From JBFWWP01 sp050246115 (GTDB lineage: Bacteria > Planctomycetota > UBA8108 > UBA1146 > JAJFFE01), in contig JBFWWP010000016.1 in NCBI GenBank assembly GCA_050246115.1, positions 62,001-126,000 on the forward strand: DNA of 64,000 nt. Direction: 5' to 3'. Within the stretch, counting starts at the first letter, position 1. Each line of letters starts with the position of its first letter. The position numbers were made by a program, and so were the translations under genes. Positions 1 to 9,131 of the stretch are shown piece after piece. The notes beneath the pieces were generated by a model that had not been told where the DNA came from, made no database searches, and saw nothing but the letters and a program-made list of their open reading frames with translations.

Positions 1-72
1 CTCCGCCGCCGACAGTTCCGCGTCGCGGGTTTCGCGGGGGTCATCCTCGTCGGGCTCGGTCCTCGGACTCAC
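1..72 (-). CDS. 5' end of unknown gene running off left edge
   Basis: On the minus strand a GTG at 72-70 opens a frame that stays open to the window edge, giving 24 residues that begin VSPRTEPDEDD and are strongly acidic. A GGAG lies upstream at a reasonable distance. Too little is visible to name a family. The frame could also be chance. It would be divergent from the sugar dehydrogenase gene and share the gap at 73-401. Confidence 0.3.
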   Translation of the reverse strand, partial: MSPRTEPDEDDPRETRDAELSAAE

Positions 73-401
73 GGGCTTCGATCTCCCTGCGGGATGTTAC
101 TGAACGAATGCTTCAAACTGTTCTGTGCGGCTGATTTGGGCCTGAATGACGGAATTCGCGCGAGCGCCTTGGGGCAAGGTCCCAGTGTACGCCCTGGAGT
201 TGCCCACCGCACCGCGGGAGGCCTCCCAAAAAAAGTCCCGTCACAGCCGCAGATTCGCTCGTAACATCTCCCAACTGCCGGTCGCATTGGGACGATCGCA
301 TGGTGACAAGGGGTGGGAACTCGGGCTTGTTCTCGCGGCGGCGCCGCGCCGGAACCGCGACCGACGAACAACAACTCCACGAGTCGAGAGGATCGAGCCG
401 G
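73..401. other. gap between divergent genes
   Basis: This stretch holds no convincing gene. Open frames across it are continuations of frames that shadow the downstream gene. It should carry the promoter of the sugar dehydrogenase gene and, if real, of the left-edge gene. I see no clear promoter hexamers. Confidence 0.4.
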
Positions 402-2174
402 ATGAAGAAGTGTCTCATCGCGTTCTTGGGGGCGGCCCTGTTGGGGGCCGGCGGAAGTTTGCCACAAGCGCGGGCTGGGATTACCCCGCTCACCACGGTG
501 CGGGTGGCTTCCGGTTTGAACCTGCCGATCTTCGTGACCTCGCCGCGCGACGACTACACGCGCTTGTTCATCGTGGAGCAACGCGGCGTGATCCGGATCC
601 TGAACTTGGCGACCGGCCAGCTCAATGCGACGTTCTTTCTCAACATCGACTCGGAGGTAGTCAACATCTCCGGGAGTGACGAGCGCGGGTTGCTGGGACT
701 TGCATTCGACCCGAACTTCGCCACGAATGGCTTCTTCTACGTGAGCTTCATCGACAATTCGAGCTTCACGGTGATTCGTCGCTACACCGTTTCGGCGGGC
801 AATCCCGACGTCGCGAACGCTGCCTCCGGCACCAACCTGCTGCGGTTCGCGCAGCCCTTTGCCAACCACAACGGCGGCATGATCGCGTTCGGGCCCGATG
901 GGTACCTCTACATGGGCTTTGGCGACGGCGGCAGCGCCGATGATCCGGGCAACCGAGCTCAGAACACGGGGCTCCTCTTCGGGAAAATGTTGCGGGTCGG
1001 CGTAGGCGGCGGGGATGACTATCCGGCCGACGCGACGAAGAACTTCGAGATCCCCGTGGACAACCCATTCGTGGGTGCGGGTAACCCGCTCGACGAGATC
1101 TGGGCGCTCGGCCTGCGCAACCCTTGGCGCTGGAGCTTCGATCGCGCAACCGGCGATCTTTGGATCGGCGACGTTGGCCAAGGCATCTGGGAAGAGGTCG
1201 ACTTTCAGCCCGCGGCGAGCGTTGGCGGTGAGAACTACGGTTGGCGTTGCATGGAGGGCAACAGCTGCACGGGGTTGAGCGGTTGCACGTGCAATGCGGC
1301 GGCGCTCACGCAGCCGATCCTGGTCTACAATCACTCGGCAGGCCGGTGCTCGATCACCGGTGGTTACGTTTATCGCGGGGCCGCGATGCCAGACATGCAT
1401 GGGCTCTACTTCTACGGCGACTGGTGTAGCGGCAACGTTTGGACCATCACCCAGGCGAACGTCACGCCGGTACAGCGGCTTCCGGGCGAGTTGAGCCCGA
1501 CGGGCGGTGGCGTGCTCACGAACGTCGCGAGCTTTGGCGAGGACGCCTTCGGCGAGATCTACATCGTGGATCGCGGCGGTACGACGACGGGAGAGATCTA
1601 CAAGATCGTTCCCGCCAACTTCCAGAGCCTGGATTGCAACGGCAATTTCGTCCAGGACGATCTCGAAGTGTCATTCGGGTTGGCCGACGATTGCAACGGG
1701 AATCTCGTGCCCGACGGGTGTGACATCGTTACCGGCGGAGAGTCGGATTGTAACGGCAACGGCGTGCTCGACAGTTGCGACCTCATTGCCGGCACCGCAC
1801 CCGACTGCAACACCAACACCATTCCCGACGAGTGCGACATTGCCGCTGGCGCACCCGATGCGAACCAGAACGGCATTCCGGACGAGTGCGACATCCCGCT
1901 GTTCATCCGCTTGGACTGCAACCTCGACAACGCGCTCGACGTGAGCGATCCGATCGCCATCTTGAACTTCTTGTTCGATCCGCAGTCTCCGGGCGTTGGG
2001 TGTGAGGACGCGTGCGACGTGAATGACGATGGCATGCTGGACATCGCCGATGGGGTGAGCGGTTTGGGTTACCTCTTCGGTGGCGCGGCGGCGCCACCAC
2101 CCCCGTTCCCGAGCTGTGGCGCCGACCCGACCTCGGATGCGGTGAGTTGCGCCACCCTCGGAATCTGCCCCTAG
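402..2174 (+). CDS. secreted PQQ-type sugar dehydrogenase (glucose/sorbosone dehydrogenase fold) with dockerin-like C-terminus
   Basis: 590 residues. The ATG at 402 is chosen because it opens a signal peptide (MKKCLIAFLGAALLGAGG...QARA); frames upstream are not peptide-like. Residues about 30-400 match the soluble glucose/sorbosone dehydrogenase beta-propeller, with the family segments NHNGGMIAFGPDGYLYMG, GDGGSADDPGNRAQ, and GLRNPWRWSFD. Residues about 405-505 hold five units of roughly 18-19 residues of the form DCNGNxxPDxCDI, rich in Asp/Asn/Cys and resembling calcium-binding thrombospondin type 3 repeats. The last 80 residues are a dockerin-like pair (LDCNLDNALDVSDPIAILNFLF ... DVNDDGMLDIADG) ending in GICP. 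The likely role is periplasmic or extracellular PQQ-dependent oxidation of sugars. Its substrate cannot be told. Confidence 0.88.
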   Translation: MKKCLIAFLGAALLGAGGSLPQARAGITPLTTVRVASGLNLPIFVTSPRDDYTRLFIVEQRGVIRILNLATGQLNATFFLNIDSEVVNISGSDERGLLGLAFDPNFATNGFFYVSFIDNSSFTVIRRYTVSAGNPDVANAASGTNLLRFAQPFANHNGGMIAFGPDGYLYMGFGDGGSADDPGNRAQNTGLLFGKMLRVGVGGGDDYPADATKNFEIPVDNPFVGAGNPLDEIWALGLRNPWRWSFDRATGDLWIGDVGQGIWEEVDFQPAASVGGENYGWRCMEGNSCTGLSGCTCNAAALTQPILVYNHSAGRCSITGGYVYRGAAMPDMHGLYFYGDWCSGNVWTITQANVTPVQRLPGELSPTGGGVLTNVASFGEDAFGEIYIVDRGGTTTGEIYKIVPANFQSLDCNGNFVQDDLEVSFGLADDCNGNLVPDGCDIVTGGESDCNGNGVLDSCDLIAGTAPDCNTNTIPDECDIAAGAPDANQNGIPDECDIPLFIRLDCNLDNALDVSDPIAILNFLFDPQSPGVGCEDACDVNDDGMLDIADGVSGLGYLFGGAAAPPPPFPSCGADPTSDAVSCATLGICP

Positions 2175-2239
2175 TCCCAAGTCCTAGCCCCAAGGCAAGC
2201 GCGTACCGCGCAGGTGTCGGCGTTTGCGACGTAAGCCGC

Positions 2240-2276
2240 GAAGTCTCGCTCGGGCGTTGCGCTCGAGCGAGACTTC
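2240..2276. terminator. bidirectional terminator hairpin between convergent genes
   Basis: The 13-base arm GAAGTCTCGCTCG (2240-2252) is followed by an 11-base loop and its perfect reverse complement (2264-2276). It lies between the ends of the convergent sugar dehydrogenase and dihydroorotase genes. No T-run follows, so intrinsic termination is inferred from position and stem strength. Confidence 0.65.
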
Positions 2277-2350
2277 GAACGCATTGGGGTTACCCCCAAA
2301 GACGCACCACGACGCACCACGAACTCCGTTCCGCGGCGGGCGCCAGCCCG

Positions 2351-3643
2351 TTACGACGATCGTGGCGCTACCTCATAGAGTCGACCCCGCACGCAGGTAT
2401 GGGTCACGCGTCCGGGCAGTTCGACCCCTTCGAACGGTGACCAGCCTGCGCGGGACTGCACGTCGGCCGCGCGGACGAGCCAGGGCCGTCGAGTGTCCAG
2501 GGCCACGAAAGACGCGACGTTGCCCACCTCGAGCGAGCCCAACTGCCCGTCGATGAACGGCGCGAACAGTCGGGCCGGAGCCGTCGAGCACCGTTCGACG
2601 AGCGCTTTCCAAGGAACTCCTTCGGCTGCGAGCCACGTGACGAATCCGCCGTAGGTGTCGAGGTGGGGAACGCCCGAGATGCCACGCTGGTTTTCCGCGA
2701 GCGAATGGGGGGCATGATCGGTGGCCAGGATCTCGATCTCACCGCTCGCGAAAGCCGCGAACAGCGCTTGGCGATCCGAGGGCTGCCGCAGCGGCGGGTT
2801 CATCTGCAGCCACGCTCCGTGTTCGAACTCCACCCGGTTCACCTGGTCGAAGAAGAGGTGATGGGGCGTGACTTCGGTCGACAACGGCACTCCGCGCTTC
2901 CGAGCCCGGCGAATCTCTTCGAGTCCGGCCTCGCTCGACAGATGGGCGATGTGGGCGTGGATCTCGAAGCGTTCCGCGAGTTCGGCGATCTGCCGAATCG
3001 CCACGGCTTCCGCCTCGGCTGGGCGTCGCGCCTCGTGCGTGGCCGCTGCGCGGTGGGCTTCGAGGATTTCCTGCGCCTCGGCGTGGAACGCGATCCAGTG
3101 CCCGCGATAGCCTCCCATGGGGTCGGCGGGAGAGCCGCGGCCCACGAAGTTGAGGTTGCCGACGCTTGGGCCGTAATAGCATTTGTAGGGCAGGTCCCGG
3201 CCGAACGGGGCCGTTCCCGGTCCGACGCCTCCGTAGAGGACGACATCGACGAGCGCCCGGGAGCGTGCACGGAGACGCTTCGCTTCGTAGCTCGTTCGAT
3301 CGATCGGCGGTTTCGGGTTGTTGGGCATGTCGCCCACCAACACGACGCCGCCGTGGAGCGCGGCGCGCGAGGCGGTCTCGAAGTCTTCCTTGTACGTCTC
3401 GCTCTCGGAAGGATCGTCGCGGCAATGGACGTGCAGGTCGAGAAAGCCGGGTAGCAACCGTACCCCGACCGGCAGCACCAAGTCCGGGGGGGCCGCACTC
3501 CACTCGCCGAGCTCGGTGATCGTGCCGGCTTCGCTGTCGACGCGGATCCGCGTGCGTCCGTCGAGAGTGTCGCCTTCGACGACCCACGACCGCGGCAGGG
3601 GAACGGTGTACGGCGGCGTCGGCTGCACCACGGAGACCTCCAT
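2351..3643 (-). CDS. pyrC: dihydroorotase (amidohydrolase family)
   Basis: 430 residues from the ATG at 3643; the frame stays open further upstream but crosses a tandem repeat and looks non-coding there. Cyclic amidohydrolase that would interconvert carbamoyl aspartate and dihydroorotate in pyrimidine synthesis, in the cytoplasm. The metal ligands of the family are all visible: HVH at 71/73, the candidate carboxylated lysine in YKCYYGPS, His in AFHAEAQE, His in HIAHLSSE, and Asp in ATDHAPH. The substrate-loop segment MPNNPKPP is also present. The enzyme resembles the short single-domain forms. It could be a related hydantoinase, but the LPGFLDLHVHCRD and TEVTPHHLFF segments favour dihydroorotase. 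It converges on the upstream secreted dehydrogenase. Confidence 0.85.
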   Translation of the reverse strand: MEVSVVQPTPPYTVPLPRSWVVEGDTLDGRTRIRVDSEAGTITELGEWSAAPPDLVLPVGVRLLPGFLDLHVHCRDDPSESETYKEDFETASRAALHGGVVLVGDMPNNPKPPIDRTSYEAKRLRARSRALVDVVLYGGVGPGTAPFGRDLPYKCYYGPSVGNLNFVGRGSPADPMGGYRGHWIAFHAEAQEILEAHRAAATHEARRPAEAEAVAIRQIAELAERFEIHAHIAHLSSEAGLEEIRRARKRGVPLSTEVTPHHLFFDQVNRVEFEHGAWLQMNPPLRQPSDRQALFAAFASGEIEILATDHAPHSLAENQRGISGVPHLDTYGGFVTWLAAEGVPWKALVERCSTAPARLFAPFIDGQLGSLEVGNVASFVALDTRRPWLVRAADVQSRAGWSPFEGVELPGRVTHTCVRGRLYEVAPRSS

Positions 3644-3684
3644 CGTCGTCGGTGTGGCATGGGAGTTGCCCGCGGCACCCCCGC

Positions 3685-3732
3685 GAGCCAAACACGGACG
3701 GCGCCAAACACGGACGGTGCCAAACACGGATG
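3685..3732. repeat. three tandem 16-bp units upstream of dihydroorotase
   Basis: Three head-to-tail 16-bp units (3685-3700, 3701-3716, 3717-3732) with consensus GNGCCAAACACGGAYG. They lie 42-89 bases upstream of the dihydroorotase start. Function unknown; the place suits a binding array or a slipped-strand repeat. Confidence 0.85.
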
Positions 3733-4048
3733 GTGTCTGACGGGGATTGGGAGAGGGGACGATAACTCGTCAGGAGCGCCGCATCCAGCAGGCTCGGATC
3801 GGCCTGCGTTGACCGAGCCATCGCGCCTGTGGTAGCGTCGCAGTTCTCCGCGGGATCGTCGGGGCGACTCGACGATTTCCGCACTCGACGGATTCGGCCA
3901 CTTCCTTGGTCGAATTCACCTCAATGACGCCCCGGTTTCACCCGGTGAGTCGCTTCGCGCGAGAGGGAGCGAGCCACCGACGACTGGCGGCAGCGTGGCC
4001 GACTTGCGGCTGCACGCACGCCCCGATTCCTCGGAAAGGACGAACTCT
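3733..4048. other. divergent intergenic region
   Basis: Together with 3644-3732 this forms a gene-free region of about 405 bases between the divergent dihydroorotase and secreted-protein genes. Apart from the tandem 16-bp units I see no coding signal or clear promoter. Confidence 0.4.
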
Positions 4049-5938
4049 GTGACCCACCGAACCGGCTTCCGATTGACCCGTTGCGCGAGCGCTGCCGCCC
4101 TGGCGCTGGCGCTCTCGTGGGCCCCGGCCCATGCGGCCGAGGCACACCTCGACGCGGGCACCATCTTCGCTTGGACGATCGACGACGTCAAAGCGTTCGA
4201 TCAGGGCATGAGGGCTTCCGACTACGGAGCGTTTGCAGCCGATCCCGCCGTTCAGCAGATCTGGCAACGGGTCAAGGCCGGAGTCTCTGCATTGATTGCG
4301 CACTCGGTTCGCCAGGCCTCGGAGGATGGAGCGGTGGACGCGGAGTCGAAGGCCGTGTTCGACAACGTCTCCCAATTGATCGCCGACTACTGGGATGCCC
4401 TCCGCAACAACTCGACCGGGAGCTTCGGTTTCTCCGTCGGCATTCGCAACGATGCCGAGGGGCAGATCCAACCGCAGTTCATCTGCCACCACCAGGGCGA
4501 TGATCGGTTCGTCGAACTCCACCAGCGGCTCATGGGAATCGTTGGCAAGCTGGATCCCTCGCTGACCCCGACGACCTTCTCGCTCCGCGGCGTCGAGTTC
4601 CGTGGAATTCAGTTTCCGCCGATCCCGGCGTTGCCGGGGGTGGTCGCGCCTGATGGTTTCTTCTGGGGACGGAGTGGGAACGACTACTACCTGGGAATCA
4701 GTCGCGCTGGGCTCGACGAGTACGTGGGCGCCGCGGCCGGAGCCGAGGTCGCGAACCCGCGGCTCGCGTCCTCTCCGTTCTATCAGCGTGCCGTCGCCGA
4801 CTGCGGGCGTGGGCAGGTGCGCACCCTGCTCCATTTCGATCCGTTGTGGCAGTTGTTCGATCGCTATGGCGCGATGGTCCCCGATCGCGACACGATCCAG
4901 ACCTTCATGGATGTGCTCGCGCTGCGCCAGTTCCATGGCTACTACGGCACCATGACCGTAGGCGCGCGCGCGATCGAGCAGGCCGGTCTGATCGGGGTCG
5001 ACAAGAAGGTAGGCCTTTGGAGCCTGATGCCCGACACCAATGAGCCGGTCGTGATGCCGCCGCATCTGAATCGCTCGGCGTTGATGGCGCTTGCGACTCG
5101 CTTCCACTTCGAGCGGATCCTGCCCTTGGGCGAGAACGCCGCACGGGCGCTCGGTGGGGACGAAGCGGTGGCGACCATGAACCAGTTTCTCGACGAGGGG
5201 AAGGTCGAAGCGGGAGTCGACATTCGCGGCCTGCTCGCCGGGCTCGAGGGCAGCATGTTCTGCGCGCAACCGAGTGGCAACGTGTCGGGCGTGGGTCTCG
5301 AAGGCCTCGTGACCCAGGCCTCGACCATGGGGCTCAAACTGCGCGACCCTGCCCTCTTTCGCAGCACTCTCGAGAAGATCGTGAGCCTGGAGCCCAGTCT
5401 CTGGCGTACGCAGGTGATGGCGGGCCAGACCATGCATGTGTTCGGCCCACCGGTGAACGAGGGCGACGAGCAGTTCGGGCCGGAGGTTCCCCGCTTCGGC
5501 ATCGGGGTCGACGGCGATTGGCTGCTCTTCGGGATGCCGCTCGAGTCGCTCGAAACCGTGCTCGCGACGCGGCAAACGGAGGGGGAGGCCTCGCGGATCA
5601 GTTCCGACCCTCGCTTCACTTCCGCCCTCGCCATGGTGGGCGGTTCCGGCGTCATGGGGTCGTACTCGGACGCGGGCGCGCTGCTTGCCAACACGTTCGA
5701 CTCGCTTCGGCCGATGATGAGCTTCCTGCCGCTGATGTTGGGTGGCCTGGGCGACGACCCCGAGGTCCAGAAGCTGGTCGACCCGCGCAACATCCCGGAC
5801 GCCGAACTGGTGAAGCGTTACTTCGGGGTCAGCGTCGCCGTGATGCAATCGGTCGATCACGGTTGGCGACTCCGTGGCGTCACGCCACGCGTTTCGCCAC
5901 TCCCGACGGCCGAGACCAAGCCCCCTGAGAAGTTCTAG
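4049..5938 (+). CDS. secreted protein of unknown function
   Basis: 629 residues from a GTG at 4049, which follows AAAGGA by about 9 bases and opens a signal peptide (RTGFRLTRCASAAALALALSWAPAHA). The mature part is a soluble, mixed alpha/beta chain with no cysteine-rich, dockerin or membrane segment. Patches such as AWTIDDVKAFDQGMRASDYGAFAADPAVQQIW and the later FGIGVDGDWLLFGMPLESL recall the DUF3352-like secreted proteins often found in planctomycetes, but I do not recognise a catalytic motif. Two hairpins follow the stop, so it is probably transcribed alone. Confidence 0.75.
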   Translation: MTHRTGFRLTRCASAAALALALSWAPAHAAEAHLDAGTIFAWTIDDVKAFDQGMRASDYGAFAADPAVQQIWQRVKAGVSALIAHSVRQASEDGAVDAESKAVFDNVSQLIADYWDALRNNSTGSFGFSVGIRNDAEGQIQPQFICHHQGDDRFVELHQRLMGIVGKLDPSLTPTTFSLRGVEFRGIQFPPIPALPGVVAPDGFFWGRSGNDYYLGISRAGLDEYVGAAAGAEVANPRLASSPFYQRAVADCGRGQVRTLLHFDPLWQLFDRYGAMVPDRDTIQTFMDVLALRQFHGYYGTMTVGARAIEQAGLIGVDKKVGLWSLMPDTNEPVVMPPHLNRSALMALATRFHFERILPLGENAARALGGDEAVATMNQFLDEGKVEAGVDIRGLLAGLEGSMFCAQPSGNVSGVGLEGLVTQASTMGLKLRDPALFRSTLEKIVSLEPSLWRTQVMAGQTMHVFGPPVNEGDEQFGPEVPRFGIGVDGDWLLFGMPLESLETVLATRQTEGEASRISSDPRFTSALAMVGGSGVMGSYSDAGALLANTFDSLRPMMSFLPLMLGGLGDDPEVQKLVDPRNIPDAELVKRYFGVSVAVMQSVDHGWRLRGVTPRVSPLPTAETKPPEKF

Positions 5939-5967
5939 AACGCCCGAGCGGCGAAGCCGGCGTTCTG
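5937..5967 (+). terminator. terminator-like hairpin after the secreted protein gene
   Basis: AGAACGCC at the stop codon pairs with GGCGTTCT about 12 bases later. A second inverted repeat, CCCGTTCC...GGAACGGG, follows at about 5979-6017. No T-run is present. Confidence 0.45.
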
Positions 5968-6209
5968 ACTCGTGAGCGACCCGTTCCTCAATGCCGCTAT
6001 GGTGTTGGGGAACGGGTTTCTCTACGATTGCCCCGCCCGTCGCGGGTTGCGGTTCGCGGTCCGCCGGGGTGGCCGTCGGCTGGGCCTTGGTTCGGCCTTG
6101 CTCGGTCGCCTTCGCGGCGGCCCACGGACGGGATCGCGCGACGGTTTCGAGTTGGCAGCACTCGAGGGGACCGAGTTCCAAGACTTCCGAGCACGCGAAG
6201 GAGCGCACT

Positions 6210-6986
6210 TTGAACATCAACGACATCATGGCCGGACGCCGTGGGCTCGTGCTCGGGGTCGCAAACGAGCGCAGCATCGCGTGGGGGATCTCGACGAGCC
6301 TCGCCGGTTCTGGAGCTACCCTGGGTTTTACGTACCAGGGCGACAAGCTGAAGGGACGCGTGGAGCCGCTGGCCAAGCAGATTGGCTGCGAAGTGCTCCT
6401 GCCTTGCGATGTCACGGACGATGCGCAAGTGCGCGAGTTGTTCGCCCACGTGGCCGATCGTTGGGGCAAGCTCGACTTCCTCGTGCACTCTTTGGCTTTC
6501 GCGCCCAAGGAGGAACTCGAGGGAGAGTACCTGCGAACCTCGCGTAGTGGCTTTCTCATGGCACACGACATCAGCGCTTACTCGTTGACGCGTGTGTGCC
6601 AAGAAGCCGCACCGCTGATGCGGGACGGCGGCGCAGTGGTGACCCTGAGTTACCTCGGGGGGGAGCGTGTCGTCCCGGGCTACAACGTGATGGGGGTCGC
6701 GAAGGCGAGTCTCGAGATGAGTGTCCGCTACCTTGCCAACGACCTCGGCGCGCGCGGGATTCGCGTGAACGCGATCTCCGCTGGCCCAGTGAACACCCTT
6801 GCGGCGCGCGGCGTGAAGGGCTTCACCACCATGATGGACACCGTGGCCGAGCGCGCCCCGTTGCGGCGTAACGTCACCCTCGGCGAGATCGGCGCCACCG
6901 CGACTTTCCTGCTGTCGCCGCTCTCCGGCGGGATCACGGGCGAGACGATCCACGTGGATGCTGGCTTCCACGTTCTCGGCATGTGA
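6210..6986 (+). CDS. fabI: enoyl-[acyl-carrier-protein] reductase (NADH)
   Basis: 258 residues. It catalyses the last reduction of each fatty-acid elongation cycle in the cytoplasm. The short-chain dehydrogenase fold shows the FabI nucleotide site GVANERSIAWGI, the LSYLGGERVVPGYNVMGVAK segment with the two family tyrosines and the catalytic lysine in Y-x6-K spacing, and the substrate loop SAGPVNTLAARGVKGF. A TTG at 6210 is preferred over the ATG at 6228 because AAGGAG lies 6 bases before it, whereas the ATG would be 24 bases away. The length fits the family (about 256-262). Confidence 0.93.
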   Translation: MNINDIMAGRRGLVLGVANERSIAWGISTSLAGSGATLGFTYQGDKLKGRVEPLAKQIGCEVLLPCDVTDDAQVRELFAHVADRWGKLDFLVHSLAFAPKEELEGEYLRTSRSGFLMAHDISAYSLTRVCQEAAPLMRDGGAVVTLSYLGGERVVPGYNVMGVAKASLEMSVRYLANDLGARGIRVNAISAGPVNTLAARGVKGFTTMMDTVAERAPLRRNVTLGEIGATATFLLSPLSGGITGETIHVDAGFHVLGM

Positions 6987-7013
6987 GACCTGCTTGGCCT
7001 GGCACCCGGGTCC

Positions 7014-7041
7014 TTGGCACGGCCTCGGTTGCGGATAGGAT
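7014..7041 (+). promoter_or_regulatory. possible sigma-70 promoter of nadE, nearly leaderless
   Basis: TTGGCA (7014-7019), 16 bases, then TAGGAT (7036-7041). The nadE ATG is only 6 bases downstream, so transcription would start at or beside the start codon. The same AGGA could instead serve as ribosome-binding site. Confidence 0.3.
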
Positions 7042-7047
7042 CCGCGC

Positions 7048-8688
7048 ATGAAGATCGCGCTCTGCCAGGTCAACCCAACGGTCGCCGACTTCGCGGGCAA
7101 CGCGCAACGCGTGGCCAGTGCATTTCGGCAGGCGGCAGACCGTGGGGCAGACGTGGTCGTCTTCCCGGAGATGGTGCTCCCGGGTTACCCACCGCTCGAT
7201 CTGCTCGATCGCGCGGACTTCGTCGAGGCCGCGGAAGCGACGCTCGCACAACTCGCTCCGCGGCTGGCGGGGCCGCCCGCTCTCATCGGAACCCTGCGCG
7301 CGAATCCCAGGCCGCAGGGCCGCAAGATCCTGAATACCGCGGTGTGGGTCATCGACGGGCGGATCCATGGCTACTACGACAAGATCCTGCTGCCCACCTA
7401 TGACGTGTTCGACGAGGATCGCTACTTCGAGCCCGGCTCGGTGGCGACGCCATTCGAGGTCGCGGGGCGGCGCGTCGGTGTCGTGATCTGCGAGGATCTG
7501 TGGAACCTCGAGGATCTGACGTTTCGCAAACCCTACGTTCGCGATCCCGCGGACGAACTCGTGCGGCAAGGGGCCGAGGTCCTGATCTGCCCTTCGGCGT
7601 CGCCGTTTCACCGCGGCAAGACGCGACAGCGCGAGCGCTTGGTCCTGAATCAGGCCCGCCGCCTCGGGGTGCCGGTGTTGTTGGCGAACATGGTCGGGGG
7701 CAACACCGAGCTGATCTTCGACGGCAACAGCCTTGCCGCGGGTGCGGGGGGTAAGCTCGTGCGCGGCCATGCGTTTGCCGAGGACGTGGTGCTCGTCGAG
7801 GTCGACGAACTCGCTGGATCGGCCGCCCCCGCGGACGAGCCCGGGGCCCCGGACCTCGACGCCCGCGAGATCTCCGCGGCGTTGGTGCTCGGGGTGCGGG
7901 ACTACTTCCGCAAGTGTGGCTTCGAGCGGGCGGTGATCGGGCTCTCCGGCGGGATCGATTCGGCGGTGACCGCCGTCATTGCCTGCGAGGCGCTGGGTGC
8001 GGAGCGCGTGCGCGGGATGGCCATGCCGAGCCAGTACTCGTCGCCTGGGAGCCTGACCGACGCTCGGCAGTTGGCCGCGAACCTCGGCATGCGACTCGAT
8101 ACGATCCCGATCGAGCCGGTCTTCGAGGTCTATCTCCGCCAGTTGCGGCCGGTCTTCGGGGATCGGCCGGCGGACGTCGCCGAGGAGAATCTCCAAGCGC
8201 GGATTCGCGGGGCGCTGCTGATGGCGGTTTCCAACAAGTTCGGCGAGGTCCTGCTCACGACCGGGAACAAGTCGGAACTCGCGGTTGGCTACTGCACGAT
8301 CTACGGGGACATGGCGGGCGGACTCGCCGTGATCGGCGACCTGCCGAAGACCGACGTGTACCGCGTCGCGCGTTTGCCGGAGTTCCGACCGCGCATCCCG
8401 GTGAGCACCCTGGAGAAGGCGCCCTCCGCTGAACTCCGTCCGGGTCAGCTCGACCAGGACTCGTTGCCCCCCTACGAAGTCCTGGACCCGATCCTCGAGG
8501 CCTACGTCGAGCGGTCGATGTCCCGCGACGACATCGTCCGGGCGGGCTTCGACGCCACGTGGGTCGAGCGCATCCTACGCATGGTGGAACTCAACGAGTA
8601 CAAGCGACGCCAGGCCGCCCCCACGCTGCGGGTAACGCCCCGCGCCTTCGGAATGGGTCGCCGGCTACCGATCGCGCGTCGGATCTGA
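7048..8688 (+). CDS. nadE: glutamine-dependent NAD+ synthetase
   Basis: 546 residues. It converts nicotinic acid adenine dinucleotide to NAD+ using glutamine and ATP. The N-terminal nitrilase-type glutaminase domain (about 1-250) has the triad Glu41 (VVFPEM), Lys112 (YYDKILLP) and Cys148 (VVICEDLW). The C-terminal synthetase domain has the ATP-pyrophosphatase loop SGGIDSAVTAV at about 300 and LLTTGNKSELAVGYCTIYGDMAGG. Both domains are complete, so ammonia need not be supplied by a partner. The start is the only ATG before the conserved KIALCQVNP. It follows fabI after 61 bases. Confidence 0.95.
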   Translation: MKIALCQVNPTVADFAGNAQRVASAFRQAADRGADVVVFPEMVLPGYPPLDLLDRADFVEAAEATLAQLAPRLAGPPALIGTLRANPRPQGRKILNTAVWVIDGRIHGYYDKILLPTYDVFDEDRYFEPGSVATPFEVAGRRVGVVICEDLWNLEDLTFRKPYVRDPADELVRQGAEVLICPSASPFHRGKTRQRERLVLNQARRLGVPVLLANMVGGNTELIFDGNSLAAGAGGKLVRGHAFAEDVVLVEVDELAGSAAPADEPGAPDLDAREISAALVLGVRDYFRKCGFERAVIGLSGGIDSAVTAVIACEALGAERVRGMAMPSQYSSPGSLTDARQLAANLGMRLDTIPIEPVFEVYLRQLRPVFGDRPADVAEENLQARIRGALLMAVSNKFGEVLLTTGNKSELAVGYCTIYGDMAGGLAVIGDLPKTDVYRVARLPEFRPRIPVSTLEKAPSAELRPGQLDQDSLPPYEVLDPILEAYVERSMSRDDIVRAGFDATWVERILRMVELNEYKRRQAAPTLRVTPRAFGMGRRLPIARRI

Positions 8689-9131
8689 CTGCAACCCGGG
8701 GCCGGTCCGTGGATTGGCTTGCGACCCACGCCCGGGCACCTTAAAACCCTGAGTCTGAATGCCTTCTGGCGGACCCGCCTGATGCTGCGACCGGGGCTGT
8801 CGGTCCCGGGACGCGACCGTTTTCTGTACCAACCGGATTGGCGAACCGGAGCGGGCTGCTGGCGTCTCCTCGCGAAGTCGGAGACCATTGTTCCTCCGGC
8901 CCGAGTCTCCCCCGAAGCTTTCGTGGGTCGAGCGTGGCCGTTGGCGTCAGGTAGCACTGAAGATGCAGAACCGTCGAGGACGAAACTAGGGGGGAGCCCA
9001 AGCCCCTTCGGGTCGGAGTTCCGACCGGAAGGGAGGCGCCACGGAATCGGGGTCGGCACCCGCGCCGGACCGACTCACGAGCGGCTCCGGATCATTCGGA
9101 GTGACATTAGGCAAGGTAGGGAAGGTTCAAG
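8689..9131. other. gene-free leader region of citrate synthase
   Basis: 443 bases without a credible gene. It contains the hairpin described at 9004-9033. Open frames here overlap nadE or lack coding character. Confidence 0.45.
9004..9033 (+). promoter_or_regulatory. strong hairpin about 100 bases upstream of gltA
   Basis: CCCTTCGGGTCGG, a 4-base loop, then CCGACCGGAAGGG: a 13-base stem with one C/G mismatch region. It lies 98 bases before the citrate synthase start. It could be a leader attenuator or the 3' hairpin of a short transcript. Confidence 0.4.

Noticed and set aside
3685..3732. Short CRISPR array
   Set aside because: Units are contiguous 16-mers without spacers, and no cas genes are present.
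3938..6571. 877-codon open frame on the minus strand
   Set aside because: It is antisense to the secreted-protein gene and fabI; the Arg/His-rich, low-complexity peptide is the usual GC-driven shadow.
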